From Chitinophagaceae bacterium UBA7600 (lineage in GTDB: Bacteria; Bacteroidota; Bacteroidia; Chitinophagales; Chitinophagaceae), in contig DLKC01000015.1 of assembly GCA_002478885.1 (NCBI GenBank), positions 1 through 21,213 on the forward strand: 21,213 nt of DNA, given 5' to 3'. The notes beneath the pieces were generated by a model, which did no database searches, was not told the origin of the DNA, and saw only the letters and a list, made by a program, of their open reading frames with translations. The stretch's first letter is position 1. Every line of letters begins with the position of its first letter. Below are positions 15,144 through 21,213 of this stretch, in pieces. Made by a program: the position numbers and the translations under genes.

Positions 15144-16106
15144 TTATTGCAGGAGCCTGATCGCCCGGTACAATTCGTCCACCACAAGGCCAATATTTCC
15201 CATGTTGATTGTTTCGAAAGTATCGCCGGCCAGGTGGTAATTATGGTTCCGGTAGAAGGAAGTATTGGTGAGCATTAAAGCACTGTAGCCAAATTTCCAG
15301 TAGTTCAGGTGGTCTGAAAAATCTACGCCGGGCACCCATGCGGGGCCGGTAAAAGATTTGGTCGGCAGGTATTGCTCCGTCTTTAATATCCTTGTTAGTG
15401 TATCAGCAAAACTGCCATTGTTCCATTTATGAACAGCAGTGATATAATCTGCTTTGTCGCCATAAAACCACTCCATGATACCTACCGGGTAATCCTGCGA
15501 GTTTTCAGCGGAAGAATAATAGCCAACCATTTCAAGGCAGATCATTCCTTTAACCGGTATGTGTTGGTCATGCAGGTATTTTGCATGCATATAACTGCCC
15601 ATATAATTGCTCCTGAAAAAAGGCGGCTCTTCCAGCGTGTAAGCAACAAAATCTACCCGGTATCGCAGGTCCGCATTGTTTAAAAGCCGCGCAAGCTCCA
15701 GCAAACCCGCAATACCACTGGCATTATCGTCTGCGCCTTCCTGGTCACCGCAGGCATCATAATGGGCGCCGATAATGATTCGCTCCGCATTTTCCGGGCC
15801 AACGGAACAGGTGATATTCCTGAATTGTTGTCCCTTTACACGGTAACGCTGCTCTTCCACGCGGGGGGTTATTTTTTTAAATCCGGCTTCAACATAATCA
15901 GCCGCCTTATTAAGCGCGGCAAGGTTTTGATAGTTCCTGTACCGGCATTCCTTTGTAAGAAAACGCAGATCGTTTTGGATATGGATCGTGTCGGCTATCC
16001 TGCTGCTTTTTACAAGTGGCGCTTCTATCGAATAGAGCTTTCCCCATATATACAGGATCAAAAGGATGCTACAAATAACAATGGTGCTGTATTTTAAAAA
16101 CTTCAT
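15144..16106 (-). CDS. M28 family zinc metallopeptidase
   Basis: A 320-residue membrane-anchored or exported aminopeptidase-type enzyme. An N-terminal hydrophobic helix (about 5-26) precedes the M28 core. Numbered from ATG 16106, GAHYDA gives zinc-ligand His115, GADDNASG gives bridging Asp127, and TLEEPPF gives the catalytic and zinc-ligand Glu159/Glu160. The C-terminal NHNYHLAGDTFETIN carries the last zinc His. The PPFF stretch after the Glu pair is common in M28 proteins of this group. The frame extends to GTG 16130, but ATG 16106 begins a normal signal or anchor helix (MKFLKYSTIVI), so it is preferred. Physiological substrates are unknown. It lies 72 bp downstream of the nth start on the same strand. 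Confidence 0.9.
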   Translation of the reverse strand: MKFLKYSTIVICSILLILYIWGKLYSIEAPLVKSSRIADTIHIQNDLRFLTKECRYRNYQNLAALNKAADYVEAGFKKITPRVEEQRYRVKGQQFRNITCSVGPENAERIIIGAHYDACGDQEGADDNASGIAGLLELARLLNNADLRYRVDFVAYTLEEPPFFRSNYMGSYMHAKYLHDQHIPVKGMICLEMVGYYSSAENSQDYPVGIMEWFYGDKADYITAVHKWNNGSFADTLTRILKTEQYLPTKSFTGPAWVPGVDFSDHLNYWKFGYSALMLTNTSFYRNHNYHLAGDTFETINMGNIGLVVDELYRAIRLLQ

Positions 16107-16208
16107 GGGAAAGATGGTTGTCAAATTCACTGCTGAAATTTGAATAAAATACCGGCTGCATCAGCATCATAAAAAGCAAAAAGAAACGCAACATTGAAAA
16201 GATAAAAC

Positions 16209-16238
16209 AAAAAAAGGCACAGGTGATTCCTGTGCCTT
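16209..16238 (-). terminator. Intrinsic terminator of aqpZ
   Basis: On the minus strand GGCACAGG-AATCA-CCTGTGCC is a perfect 8-bp stem with a 5-nt loop, followed by a run of seven Ts (16215-16209). It begins about 20 bp after the aqpZ stop codon. Confidence 0.9.
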
Positions 16239-16257
16239 CCATATTGCTGTTAATTAT

Positions 16258-16932
16258 TTATTTTGATATTGCCTTATAAACAAATCCTGCAACTGCAGCA
16301 CCTGCAATGGGCAACGCGATGAATAACCATAACTGGGACATTGCCCAATCTCCCACAAACAAAGCCTGGCTAATGCTTCGCGCAGGGTTAACCGATGTAT
16401 TGGTAACCGGTATACTCACAAGATGGATGAGTGTAAGCGCCAGGCCAATGGCGATTCCCGCAAAACCTTTAGGGGCCTTCTCATCAGTGGATCCGAGAAT
16501 AATGATCAGGAACATGAACGTCATAACAAACTCCGTCACCATCGCAGCATTCATGCTGTATTTACCGGGCGAATGGTCGGCATAGCCATTGGCGGCAAAA
16601 TCACCGATGGAAGAACCATTGCCGGTGACAATAATGTACAGTACACCCGCAGCGGCAATCGCGCCAAGTACCTGCGAAATAATATAAGGCAGCACAGTCT
16701 TCGGGTCAACACGCCCGCCGGCCCAAAGACCGATGGTGACAGCCGGGTTTAGATGCGCCCCGGAGATATGCCCCAGCGAATAAGCAATCGTTAAAACCGT
16801 TAAACCAAAAGCAAATGAAACCCCCACCAATCCGATGCCCACATTTGGAAATGCAGCAGCAAGCATCGCACTGCCACAACCGCCGAAAACCAGCCAGAAA
16901 GTACCGATAAACTCAGCAAGATTTTTTTTCAT
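16258..16932 (-). CDS. aqpZ: Aquaporin Z (water channel)
   Basis: A 224-residue major intrinsic protein with six transmembrane helices and two NPA half-helices (residues 62-64 in HLNPAVTIG and 182-184 in SVNPARSIS). The selectivity-filter positions match the water-specific AqpZ type rather than GlpF: Phe in SFAFGLTVL, His170 (LIHLVSIPV), Thr179 and Arg185. No glycerol kinase or dehydrogenase is nearby, supporting water rather than glycerol transport. It is monocistronic, with a strong intrinsic terminator downstream and a possible promoter about 90 bp upstream. Confidence 0.95.
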   Translation of the reverse strand: MKKNLAEFIGTFWLVFGGCGSAMLAAAFPNVGIGLVGVSFAFGLTVLTIAYSLGHISGAHLNPAVTIGLWAGGRVDPKTVLPYIISQVLGAIAAAGVLYIIVTGNGSSIGDFAANGYADHSPGKYSMNAAMVTEFVMTFMFLIIILGSTDEKAPKGFAGIAIGLALTLIHLVSIPVTNTSVNPARSISQALFVGDWAMSQLWLFIALPIAGAAVAGFVYKAISK

Positions 16933-17021
16933 ACGTGATCGATTTTTGTTTCCCTACTCGTATGGCTTTTCGGTTACGCCCCGTTTTAAGTGGTTGCTGG
17001 TCTCCACGCGTTTGTGCTTTT

Positions 17022-17052
17022 GAAAGCTATGCAATTACCCTCAAACAGCAAT
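17022..17052 (-). promoter_or_regulatory. Possible aqpZ promoter
   Basis: On the minus strand ATTG (17052-17049) and TAGCTTTC (17029-17022) are separated by 19 bp, close to the Bacteroidota pattern TTG...TAnnTTTG with one mismatch. Transcription would start near 17015, giving a leader of about 85 nt. Confidence 0.35.
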
Positions 17053-17139
17053 CGAATTAATTCTACTCAATCGAATTTTAAGCAGCCACATTATAACACT
17101 GCTTATACAACGCGGCCGGGTGCGGCACTTAAAACATGT

Positions 17140-17314
17140 TTATTGGCCCGGCTCTCGTTCGCCCTCATCGTTCCTTGCGCTATAGTGACGGCCCATCCGG
17201 CAACGCGCAATTGTACAATGGCACCGAAAGTCAGCAAACAACATATTGCCTCCCTTCTGCCGGCTTATCTCCTGGCGCACAGGTGTGCGACGCAAGAGCC
17301 GGTGCCATGAAATA
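17140..17314. repeat. REP-like dispersed repeat, copy 2 (noncoding gap)
   Basis: The 452-bp gap between aqpZ and the E1 gene has no convincing gene. Its right half carries CATCGTTCCTTGCG (17165-17178), also found at 5527-5540, and, in inverted orientation, GCGACGCAAG with TGCCATGAAATA (17287-17314). The 17286-17314 stretch matches the reverse complement of 5517-5545 at 25 of 29 positions. The open frames through here (for example 16990-17310) lack family likeness and run over the repeat. The left half (16933-17130) is AT-rich and holds only the possible aqpZ promoter. Confidence 0.5.
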
Positions 17315-17330
17315 AGGTGGCCGGTAACAT

Positions 17331-17358
17331 AAAAACAAAAGCCCGGCATTAACCGGGC
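17331..17358 (-). terminator. Intrinsic terminator of the E1 gene
   Basis: On the minus strand GCCCGG-TTAATG-CCGGGC forms a 6-bp GC stem followed by TTTTGTTTTT, 27 bp after the stop codon at 17385. Confidence 0.85.
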
Positions 17359-17384
17359 GCTGTTGTTACATTAACAAGTGGTAT

Positions 17385-19778
17385 TTATTCCTGCATCATT
17401 TCCATGATGGTTTCTGTGATCTCTTCGGCGTTGGGCTTGCTGAAATAATCGCCATCGCTTCCGTAGGCAGGCCTGTGCGGCTTACCGGTAATGGTACGCG
17501 GGGCAACATCTAGGTACCGGTATCCGCCCTGTTCTTCCATTACTTTATTGTACATATACGCGGCAGCGCCGCCGGGTACATCTTCATCCACAAAAACAAT
17601 ACGGTTGGTTTTCTTCAGCGATTTTACAATGCTGTGGTGAATATCAAAAGGCAGTAGTGTCTGCACATCTATGATCTCGCAACTTATCTCCTGCTCTTCC
17701 AAACGGGTGGCTGCTTCCTGTATGATGCGGAGTGTTGAACCATACGATACGATAGTAATGTCTGTACCTTCCCTTATCACCTCCGGTATGCCGAGTGGCA
17801 CGGTCATTTCCAGCAGGTTCGATGGCAGCTTTTCTTTTAGCCGGTAACCGTTAAGGCACTCGATAACAATAGCGGGATCATTGCTCCGGAGAAGGCTGTT
17901 ATACATTCCGGCGGCCTGCACCATATTGCGTGGCACACAAACATGCATACCCCGCAACGAATGAATGATCATACCCATGGGTGAACCACTATGCCAGATG
18001 CCTTCCAGCCTGTGCCCCCGGGTCCTCACAATCACCGGGCAGTGCTGCCGCCCCTTCGTGCGGTATTGCAGCGTTGCCACATCATCGGTCAATGGCTGCA
18101 AGCCATATACGAGGTAATCGAGGTATTGAATTTCGGCGATGGGACGCAGCCCACGCAATGCCAGCCCGATGCCCTCTCCCATGATGGTCAGTTCACGGAT
18201 ACCCGTATCAAAAATGCGGTATTCCCCATACTTTTCCTGCAAACCGGCAAAGCCCTGGTTTACATCCCCGATATAGCCAACATCTTCACCAAATGCCACA
18301 ACCAACGGGTTGGCAGCAAAAAGCTGGTCGAAATAACGGTTGAGTACCTCGTAGCCATTGATCACCGGGGCATCGCCGGCATAAACAGCCGGCTGTTCCT
18401 GCACGTTTAAAGCACGGGAAGGCTTTTCGTTATACAATTGGGAACTGAACAAATCATTGTATAACGCCTTCGATTTTTTATAGTATTCGCGAAGCTCGCC
18501 GGCAAACTCAGAACGGCCGGCCACATCAAGCGATACGGAAAGCGCTTTCATGATGTCGCGGCGCAAAGGCTCCCTGTTCTGCAGGAGTGATTTGGCGATC
18601 TGCTGTAAACTGTTATAACGGTCAATATCATGTACCACGGTGGCGCGTATTGCTTCGGCTGCCCGCTTTGCTTCCTCTTTTAACGGAACGGAATAAGCCT
18701 CCCACGCACGGTTCCTGCTTATTTTTACTTTTTCTTTGGCCTGTTCTTCCACGGCGGAAATCTCGCTATCGGTGGCGATACTGCTTTCTATCAGCCAGTT
18801 GCGCATGTGCTTGATACAATCCCATTCGCGTTCCCATTCCAGCCGCTCCGGGCTCTTATAGCGTTCATGGCTCCCTGATGTGGAATGCCCCTGCGGCTGC
18901 GTGATCTCTTCCACATGAAACACCGCCGGGATATGGGTCCGCCTGATCTTTTCGATCCCGGCTTCAAATACTTCACACAGCTCTGCGTAATTCCAGCCCT
19001 TTACATTGTAAATATCAATGCCATTGGTATCGGGTCTTTTCTGCATGCCCCTCAATGCCGCGGAGATCGACCCCTTGGTGGTCTGGTATTCCTTCGGGAC
19101 AGAGATGCCATAACCATCATCCCACACAAAAACGGCAAGCGGTATCTGCAATACGCCGGCTGCATTGATCGCTTCCCAGAAATGCCCCTCTGAGGTGGAA
19201 GCGTCGCCGATCGTACAAAAACAAACCTCATCGCCATTTGTCGAAAGATCGGCAAACTGCTTTAACGCTTCAGAATTGCGGAACAGCTTCGATGCCAGTG
19301 CCAGCCCGATCGTGCGGGGCATCTGGGCAGCCGTTGGCGCCATATCGGTTGATATATTCTTTTGATGGGCAAGGGCAAGCGGGTTGCCATGATCATCGAA
19401 ATTATCCGAAGTAAAATGATTGCTCATCTGCCTGCCGCCGCTGAAAGGCTCATTCTCCAGGTTGGTATCTGCATACAATTGGGAAAAAAATTGCTGCACA
19501 TTGGCAATCCCTGCGGCGAAAATAAAGGTCTGGTCGCGGTAATAACCCGAGCGCCAGTCGCCCGGCTTAAAAAATTTGGCCATTGCTACCTGCGCTACCT
19601 CCTTGCCATCGCCAAAAATGCCAAACTTGGCTTTACCCGTTAGCACTTCCCGGCGGCCCAGTAAACTGGCCTCCCGGCTTTCTATTGCAATGCCATAGTC
19701 CTTGAGAACTTCGTTGCGAAATTCCTCGTACGACAGCATGCTTTCGCTTTGGCTGGTGGAGAGGGTAATGTCTTGCAT
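17385..19778 (-). CDS. Fused E1 alpha/beta 2-oxoacid dehydrogenase
   Basis: A 797-residue thiamine diphosphate enzyme joining both E1 subunits of a 2-oxoacid dehydrogenase complex, most like branched-chain (2-oxoisovalerate) dehydrogenase. The alpha part (about 20-370) has the cofactor-binding segment GDASTSEGHFWEAINAAGV (191-209) and ends that motif with VWDDGYGIS, so the usual Asn ligand is Asp and GDG is GDA. The beta part (about 455-790) shows VVAFGEDVGYIGD, the Tyr-rich EIQYLDYLVYG and VDEDVPGG. E1 decarboxylates the 2-oxoacid and acylates lipoyl-E2; E2 and E3 genes are not in the window. Fusion of the subunits is common in Bacteroidota, so the exact substrate is uncertain. It is monocistronic, with its own promoter and terminator. 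Confidence 0.92.
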   Translation of the reverse strand: MQDITLSTSQSESMLSYEEFRNEVLKDYGIAIESREASLLGRREVLTGKAKFGIFGDGKEVAQVAMAKFFKPGDWRSGYYRDQTFIFAAGIANVQQFFSQLYADTNLENEPFSGGRQMSNHFTSDNFDDHGNPLALAHQKNISTDMAPTAAQMPRTIGLALASKLFRNSEALKQFADLSTNGDEVCFCTIGDASTSEGHFWEAINAAGVLQIPLAVFVWDDGYGISVPKEYQTTKGSISAALRGMQKRPDTNGIDIYNVKGWNYAELCEVFEAGIEKIRRTHIPAVFHVEEITQPQGHSTSGSHERYKSPERLEWEREWDCIKHMRNWLIESSIATDSEISAVEEQAKEKVKISRNRAWEAYSVPLKEEAKRAAEAIRATVVHDIDRYNSLQQIAKSLLQNREPLRRDIMKALSVSLDVAGRSEFAGELREYYKKSKALYNDLFSSQLYNEKPSRALNVQEQPAVYAGDAPVINGYEVLNRYFDQLFAANPLVVAFGEDVGYIGDVNQGFAGLQEKYGEYRIFDTGIRELTIMGEGIGLALRGLRPIAEIQYLDYLVYGLQPLTDDVATLQYRTKGRQHCPVIVRTRGHRLEGIWHSGSPMGMIIHSLRGMHVCVPRNMVQAAGMYNSLLRSNDPAIVIECLNGYRLKEKLPSNLLEMTVPLGIPEVIREGTDITIVSYGSTLRIIQEAATRLEEQEISCEIIDVQTLLPFDIHHSIVKSLKKTNRIVFVDEDVPGGAAAYMYNKVMEEQGGYRYLDVAPRTITGKPHRPAYGSDGDYFSKPNAEEITETIMEMMQE

Positions 19779-19782
19779 GCGA

Positions 19783-19813
19783 CAAATGTACCATTTACAT
19801 CAATTTAGCAATA
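19783..19813 (-). promoter_or_regulatory. Promoter of the fused E1 gene
   Basis: On the minus strand TACATTTG (19790-19783) is a perfect match to the Bacteroidota -7 box TAnnTTTG, with TTATTG (19813-19808) 17 bp upstream. The box ends only 4 bp before the ATG, so the transcript should start at or within a few bases of the start codon, implying a leaderless or near-leaderless mRNA. Confidence 0.55.
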
Positions 19814-19968
19814 AGTAAGGGGTGGATTAAAATAGTGATGTTGATAAACTTTGATAACAATAAAAGAATTCTGCTCAAACGTTAAAGGATTTTAAAGAAC
19901 TATTACCAATTTAAATTACATCCACAACAAGAAATCAATAATTTTACAACGCAAAAATCAAAAATGGC

Positions 19969-20430
19969 ATGAAAAAATTATTCTTCCTGACTTCAGCCCT
20001 CTTTACTACCGTACTGCTGAAGGCCCAAAACACCGATGCAACACAAACCCAGGCACCCGATATTACCAAAGTGGTGTCTTTTAAAGAGCTTGACCACGAC
20101 TTCGGAAAAATCCCTTTTGGCAAGCCCGCCAGTTTTGAACTGGAGATAAAAAATATTTCAAAAGATACCGTAAGAATAGAAAATGTACAGGTAGGCTGCG
20201 GATGCACTACGCCAAAATGGGCGCCCGGTCCTTATGCCCCCGGCGAGACCTTCAAAGTGGGTATCGGCTTTAACGGCGCAACAGACGGGGAATTTCATAA
20301 GGTAGTAACCATCTTCCTCAGTGGCGGGTTAAGCCAGGTGATCAAATTCCACGGAGAAACATACAAGGCACCCGATAACCCGGCCCCCGGCAATTCAGCG
20401 ATAGAAAAATTAAAACCAGGTTCAAATTAG
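19969..20430 (+). CDS. DUF1573 exported protein
   Basis: A 153-residue exported protein with a signal peptide (MKKLFFLTSALFTTVLLKAQ) and one DUF1573 immunoglobulin-like beta domain (about 35-130). Family marks are FKELDHDFGKIPFGKPASFELEIKN, the Cys pair in VGCGCTTPKW and the strand GEFHKVVTIFL. DUF1573 proteins are abundant in the Bacteroidota periplasm or envelope; their function is not established. Only 21 bp separate it from a second DUF1573 gene, so the two form an operon of paralogues. It diverges from the E1 gene across a 190-bp AT-rich spacer. The C-terminal tail is Pro/Asn/Gly-rich and probably disordered. Confidence 0.9.
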   Translation: MKKLFFLTSALFTTVLLKAQNTDATQTQAPDITKVVSFKELDHDFGKIPFGKPASFELEIKNISKDTVRIENVQVGCGCTTPKWAPGPYAPGETFKVGIGFNGATDGEFHKVVTIFLSGGLSQVIKFHGETYKAPDNPAPGNSAIEKLKPGSN

Positions 20431-20451
20431 TCAATCCCAAAAATCAGCAAT

Positions 20452-20619
20452 ATGAAAAAGCTTTTAACAGCATTATTATTTGTAGCAGCAATCCCGGTAT
20501 TTGCGCAAACAGCAAGCCCGGTTGAATTCAAAGACGTAAAACATTCTTTCGGAAAAGTTCCGCAGGGAACACCGGTTTCAACAACCTTTTCTTTTACCAA
20601 CAATTCCGACAAGCCGGTG
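20452..20619 (+). CDS. Second DUF1573 protein, 5' part only
   Basis: Fifty-six codons of a DUF1573 paralogue: a signal peptide (MKKLLTALLFVAAIPVFAQ) and the start of the domain (VEFKDVKHSFGKVPQGTPV, then FSFTNNSDKPV), closely parallel to the gene at 19969. The expected continuation with the GCGCT-type Cys pair is missing. The frame instead runs without a break into yidC-like sequence to the end of the window, so the real gene is cut here by the chimeric junction. Composition matches the Bacteroidota part of the contig. Confidence 0.85.
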
Positions 20620-20625
20620 ACACTC
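20600..20625. other. Chimeric junction (Bacteroidota / alphaproteobacterial-type)
   Basis: Across this short interval base composition and codon use change at once: before it codons are mixed, after it nearly every third position is G or C. Protein family changes from DUF1573 to YidC in the same step. The boundary residues NNSDKPVT fit both a DUF1573 strand and the YidC segment before LYPYGL, so a short shared sequence probably joined two unrelated molecules or assembly paths. Confidence 0.8.
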
Positions 20626-21213
20626 TACCCCTACGGCCTGCTCAGCCGCTGGGGCACGCCGCCGACGCTGGGCTACTACATCCTGCACGAGGGGCCGATC
20701 GGCGTCTTCGACGGCAGCCTGCAGGAATACAAATATTCGGCCGTGACCAAGGAAGGGCAGGTGCAGTTCGACAGCACCGGCGGCTGGATGGGGATCACCG
20801 ACAAGTACTGGCTGGCCTCGCTGGTGCCGCAGCAGGACCTCCAGCTCAAGGGCGGCTTCCACCACATTCCCGAGGGCGACCGCTACCAGGTCGACTATCG
20901 CGGCCCGCCGATGACGATCGCGCCGGGGGCGACGATCCAGGTCAGCGACCAGCTCTTCGCCGGCGCCAAGCTGGTGACGCTGCTCGACAAGTATGCCACC
21001 CAGTACCATATCCCGCTGTTCGACCGCGCCGTCGACTTCGGCTGGTTCTACTTCCTCACCAAGCCAATCTTCTACGTCCTGCACTACCTGCATCAGGTGG
21101 TCGGCAACTACGGCATCGCGATCCTGCTCCTGACGCTCCTGGTCAAGGCCTGCTTCTTCCCGCTCGCCGACAAGTCCTATCGGGCGATGGCGCAGATGAA
21201 GAAGCTGCAGCCG
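20620..21213 (+). CDS. yidC: YidC membrane insertase, internal fragment
   Basis: The 198 codons to the window end encode the middle of YidC/Oxa1, which inserts proteins into the inner membrane. The periplasmic P1 beta domain is recognised by TLYPYGLLSRWGTP, GYYILHEGPIGV and GGWMGITDKYWLASLVP. Then come IPLFDRAVDFGWFYFLTKP leading to the first core membrane helix, YGIAILLLTLLVK, and FFPLADKSYRAMAQMKKLQP, the start of the cytoplasmic C1 loop. Sequence and high GC point to an alphaproteobacterium. The 5' end is lost at the chimeric junction and the 3' end at the window edge. It should not be attributed to the same organism as the rest. Confidence 0.88.

Noticed and set aside
16990..17310. Open frame of 106 codons between aqpZ and the E1 gene
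   Set aside because: No family likeness, no ribosome binding site, low-complexity composition, and it runs across the possible aqpZ promoter and the REP-like repeat.
20578..21093. Long open frame antisense to the yidC fragment
   Set aside because: It is a shadow of GC-rich coding sequence: the plus strand reads as clear YidC, and the antisense product is a low-complexity Glu/Val/Arg-rich protein.
20452..21213. Genuine novel DUF1573-YidC fusion protein
   Set aside because: Composition, codon use and taxonomic signal all switch at one point within a short shared sequence, which is better explained by a chimera.

Overview
The window reads as a metagenomic or draft contig from a Bacteroidota bacterium, most like the Chitinophagaceae. 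The evidence is moderate GC, very few Shine-Dalgarno sites, promoter boxes resembling TAnnTTTG, LytS/LytTR regulation, DUF1573 proteins, a fused 2-oxoacid dehydrogenase E1 and a Crp/Fnr regulator of the short Bacteroidota type. The last ~600 bases do not fit. At about 20600-20625 the sequence switches abruptly to GC-rich, alphaproteobacterial-type yidC, joined in frame to a Bacteroidota DUF1573 gene. This is most likely an assembly or library chimera.

Layout. 1-1520: an AT-rich accessory patch with two unrecognised small genes (membrane, 85-603; exported, 824-1510) around the 3' remnant of a group II intron on the minus strand (603-794), with a clear domain V and the last codons of the reverse transcriptase. 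1662-3149 (-): secreted alpha/beta-hydrolase esterase. 3373-7451 (+): small stress- or redox-type genes: VOC protein, SRPBCC/AHSA1 protein, Crp/Fnr regulator, exported barrel-like protein, NAD(P)-dependent epimerase-like protein and a DUF4386-like membrane protein. 7556-9793 (+): octaheme cytochrome c with HEAT-like and TPR regions. 9911-12418 (+): MgtA-type Mg2+ P-type ATPase. 12602-14445 (+): overlapping LytS-type kinase and LytTR regulator, meeting endonuclease III (14442-15071, -) at overlapping stop codons. 15144-16106 (-): M28 peptidase. 16258-16932 (-): aquaporin Z with a clean terminator. 16933-17384: noncoding, with repeats. 17385-19778 (-): fused E1 alpha/beta 2-oxoacid dehydrogenase with its own terminator and promoter. 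19969-20430 and 20452 onward (+): tandem DUF1573 genes, the second cut by the chimeric junction.

The most interesting biology is a predicted small regulon beside the Crp/Fnr gene. A palindrome (GACATATGTC at 4941-4950; GACAAATGTC at 6677-6686) lies exactly 35 bp upstream of the same element AGCTTTGCA in front of two unrelated genes, the barrel-like protein and the DUF4386-like membrane protein. Its centre falls about 42 bp before the inferred transcription start, the geometry of a class II Crp/Fnr-activated promoter. The adjacent regulator (4365-4928) is the obvious candidate to bind it.

The E1 protein would feed branched-chain or related acyl-CoA production. MgtA and AqpZ handle Mg2+ and water. 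The octaheme protein is an extracytoplasmic redox protein of unknown substrate. No tRNA, rRNA, CRISPR array or complete mobile element was seen.
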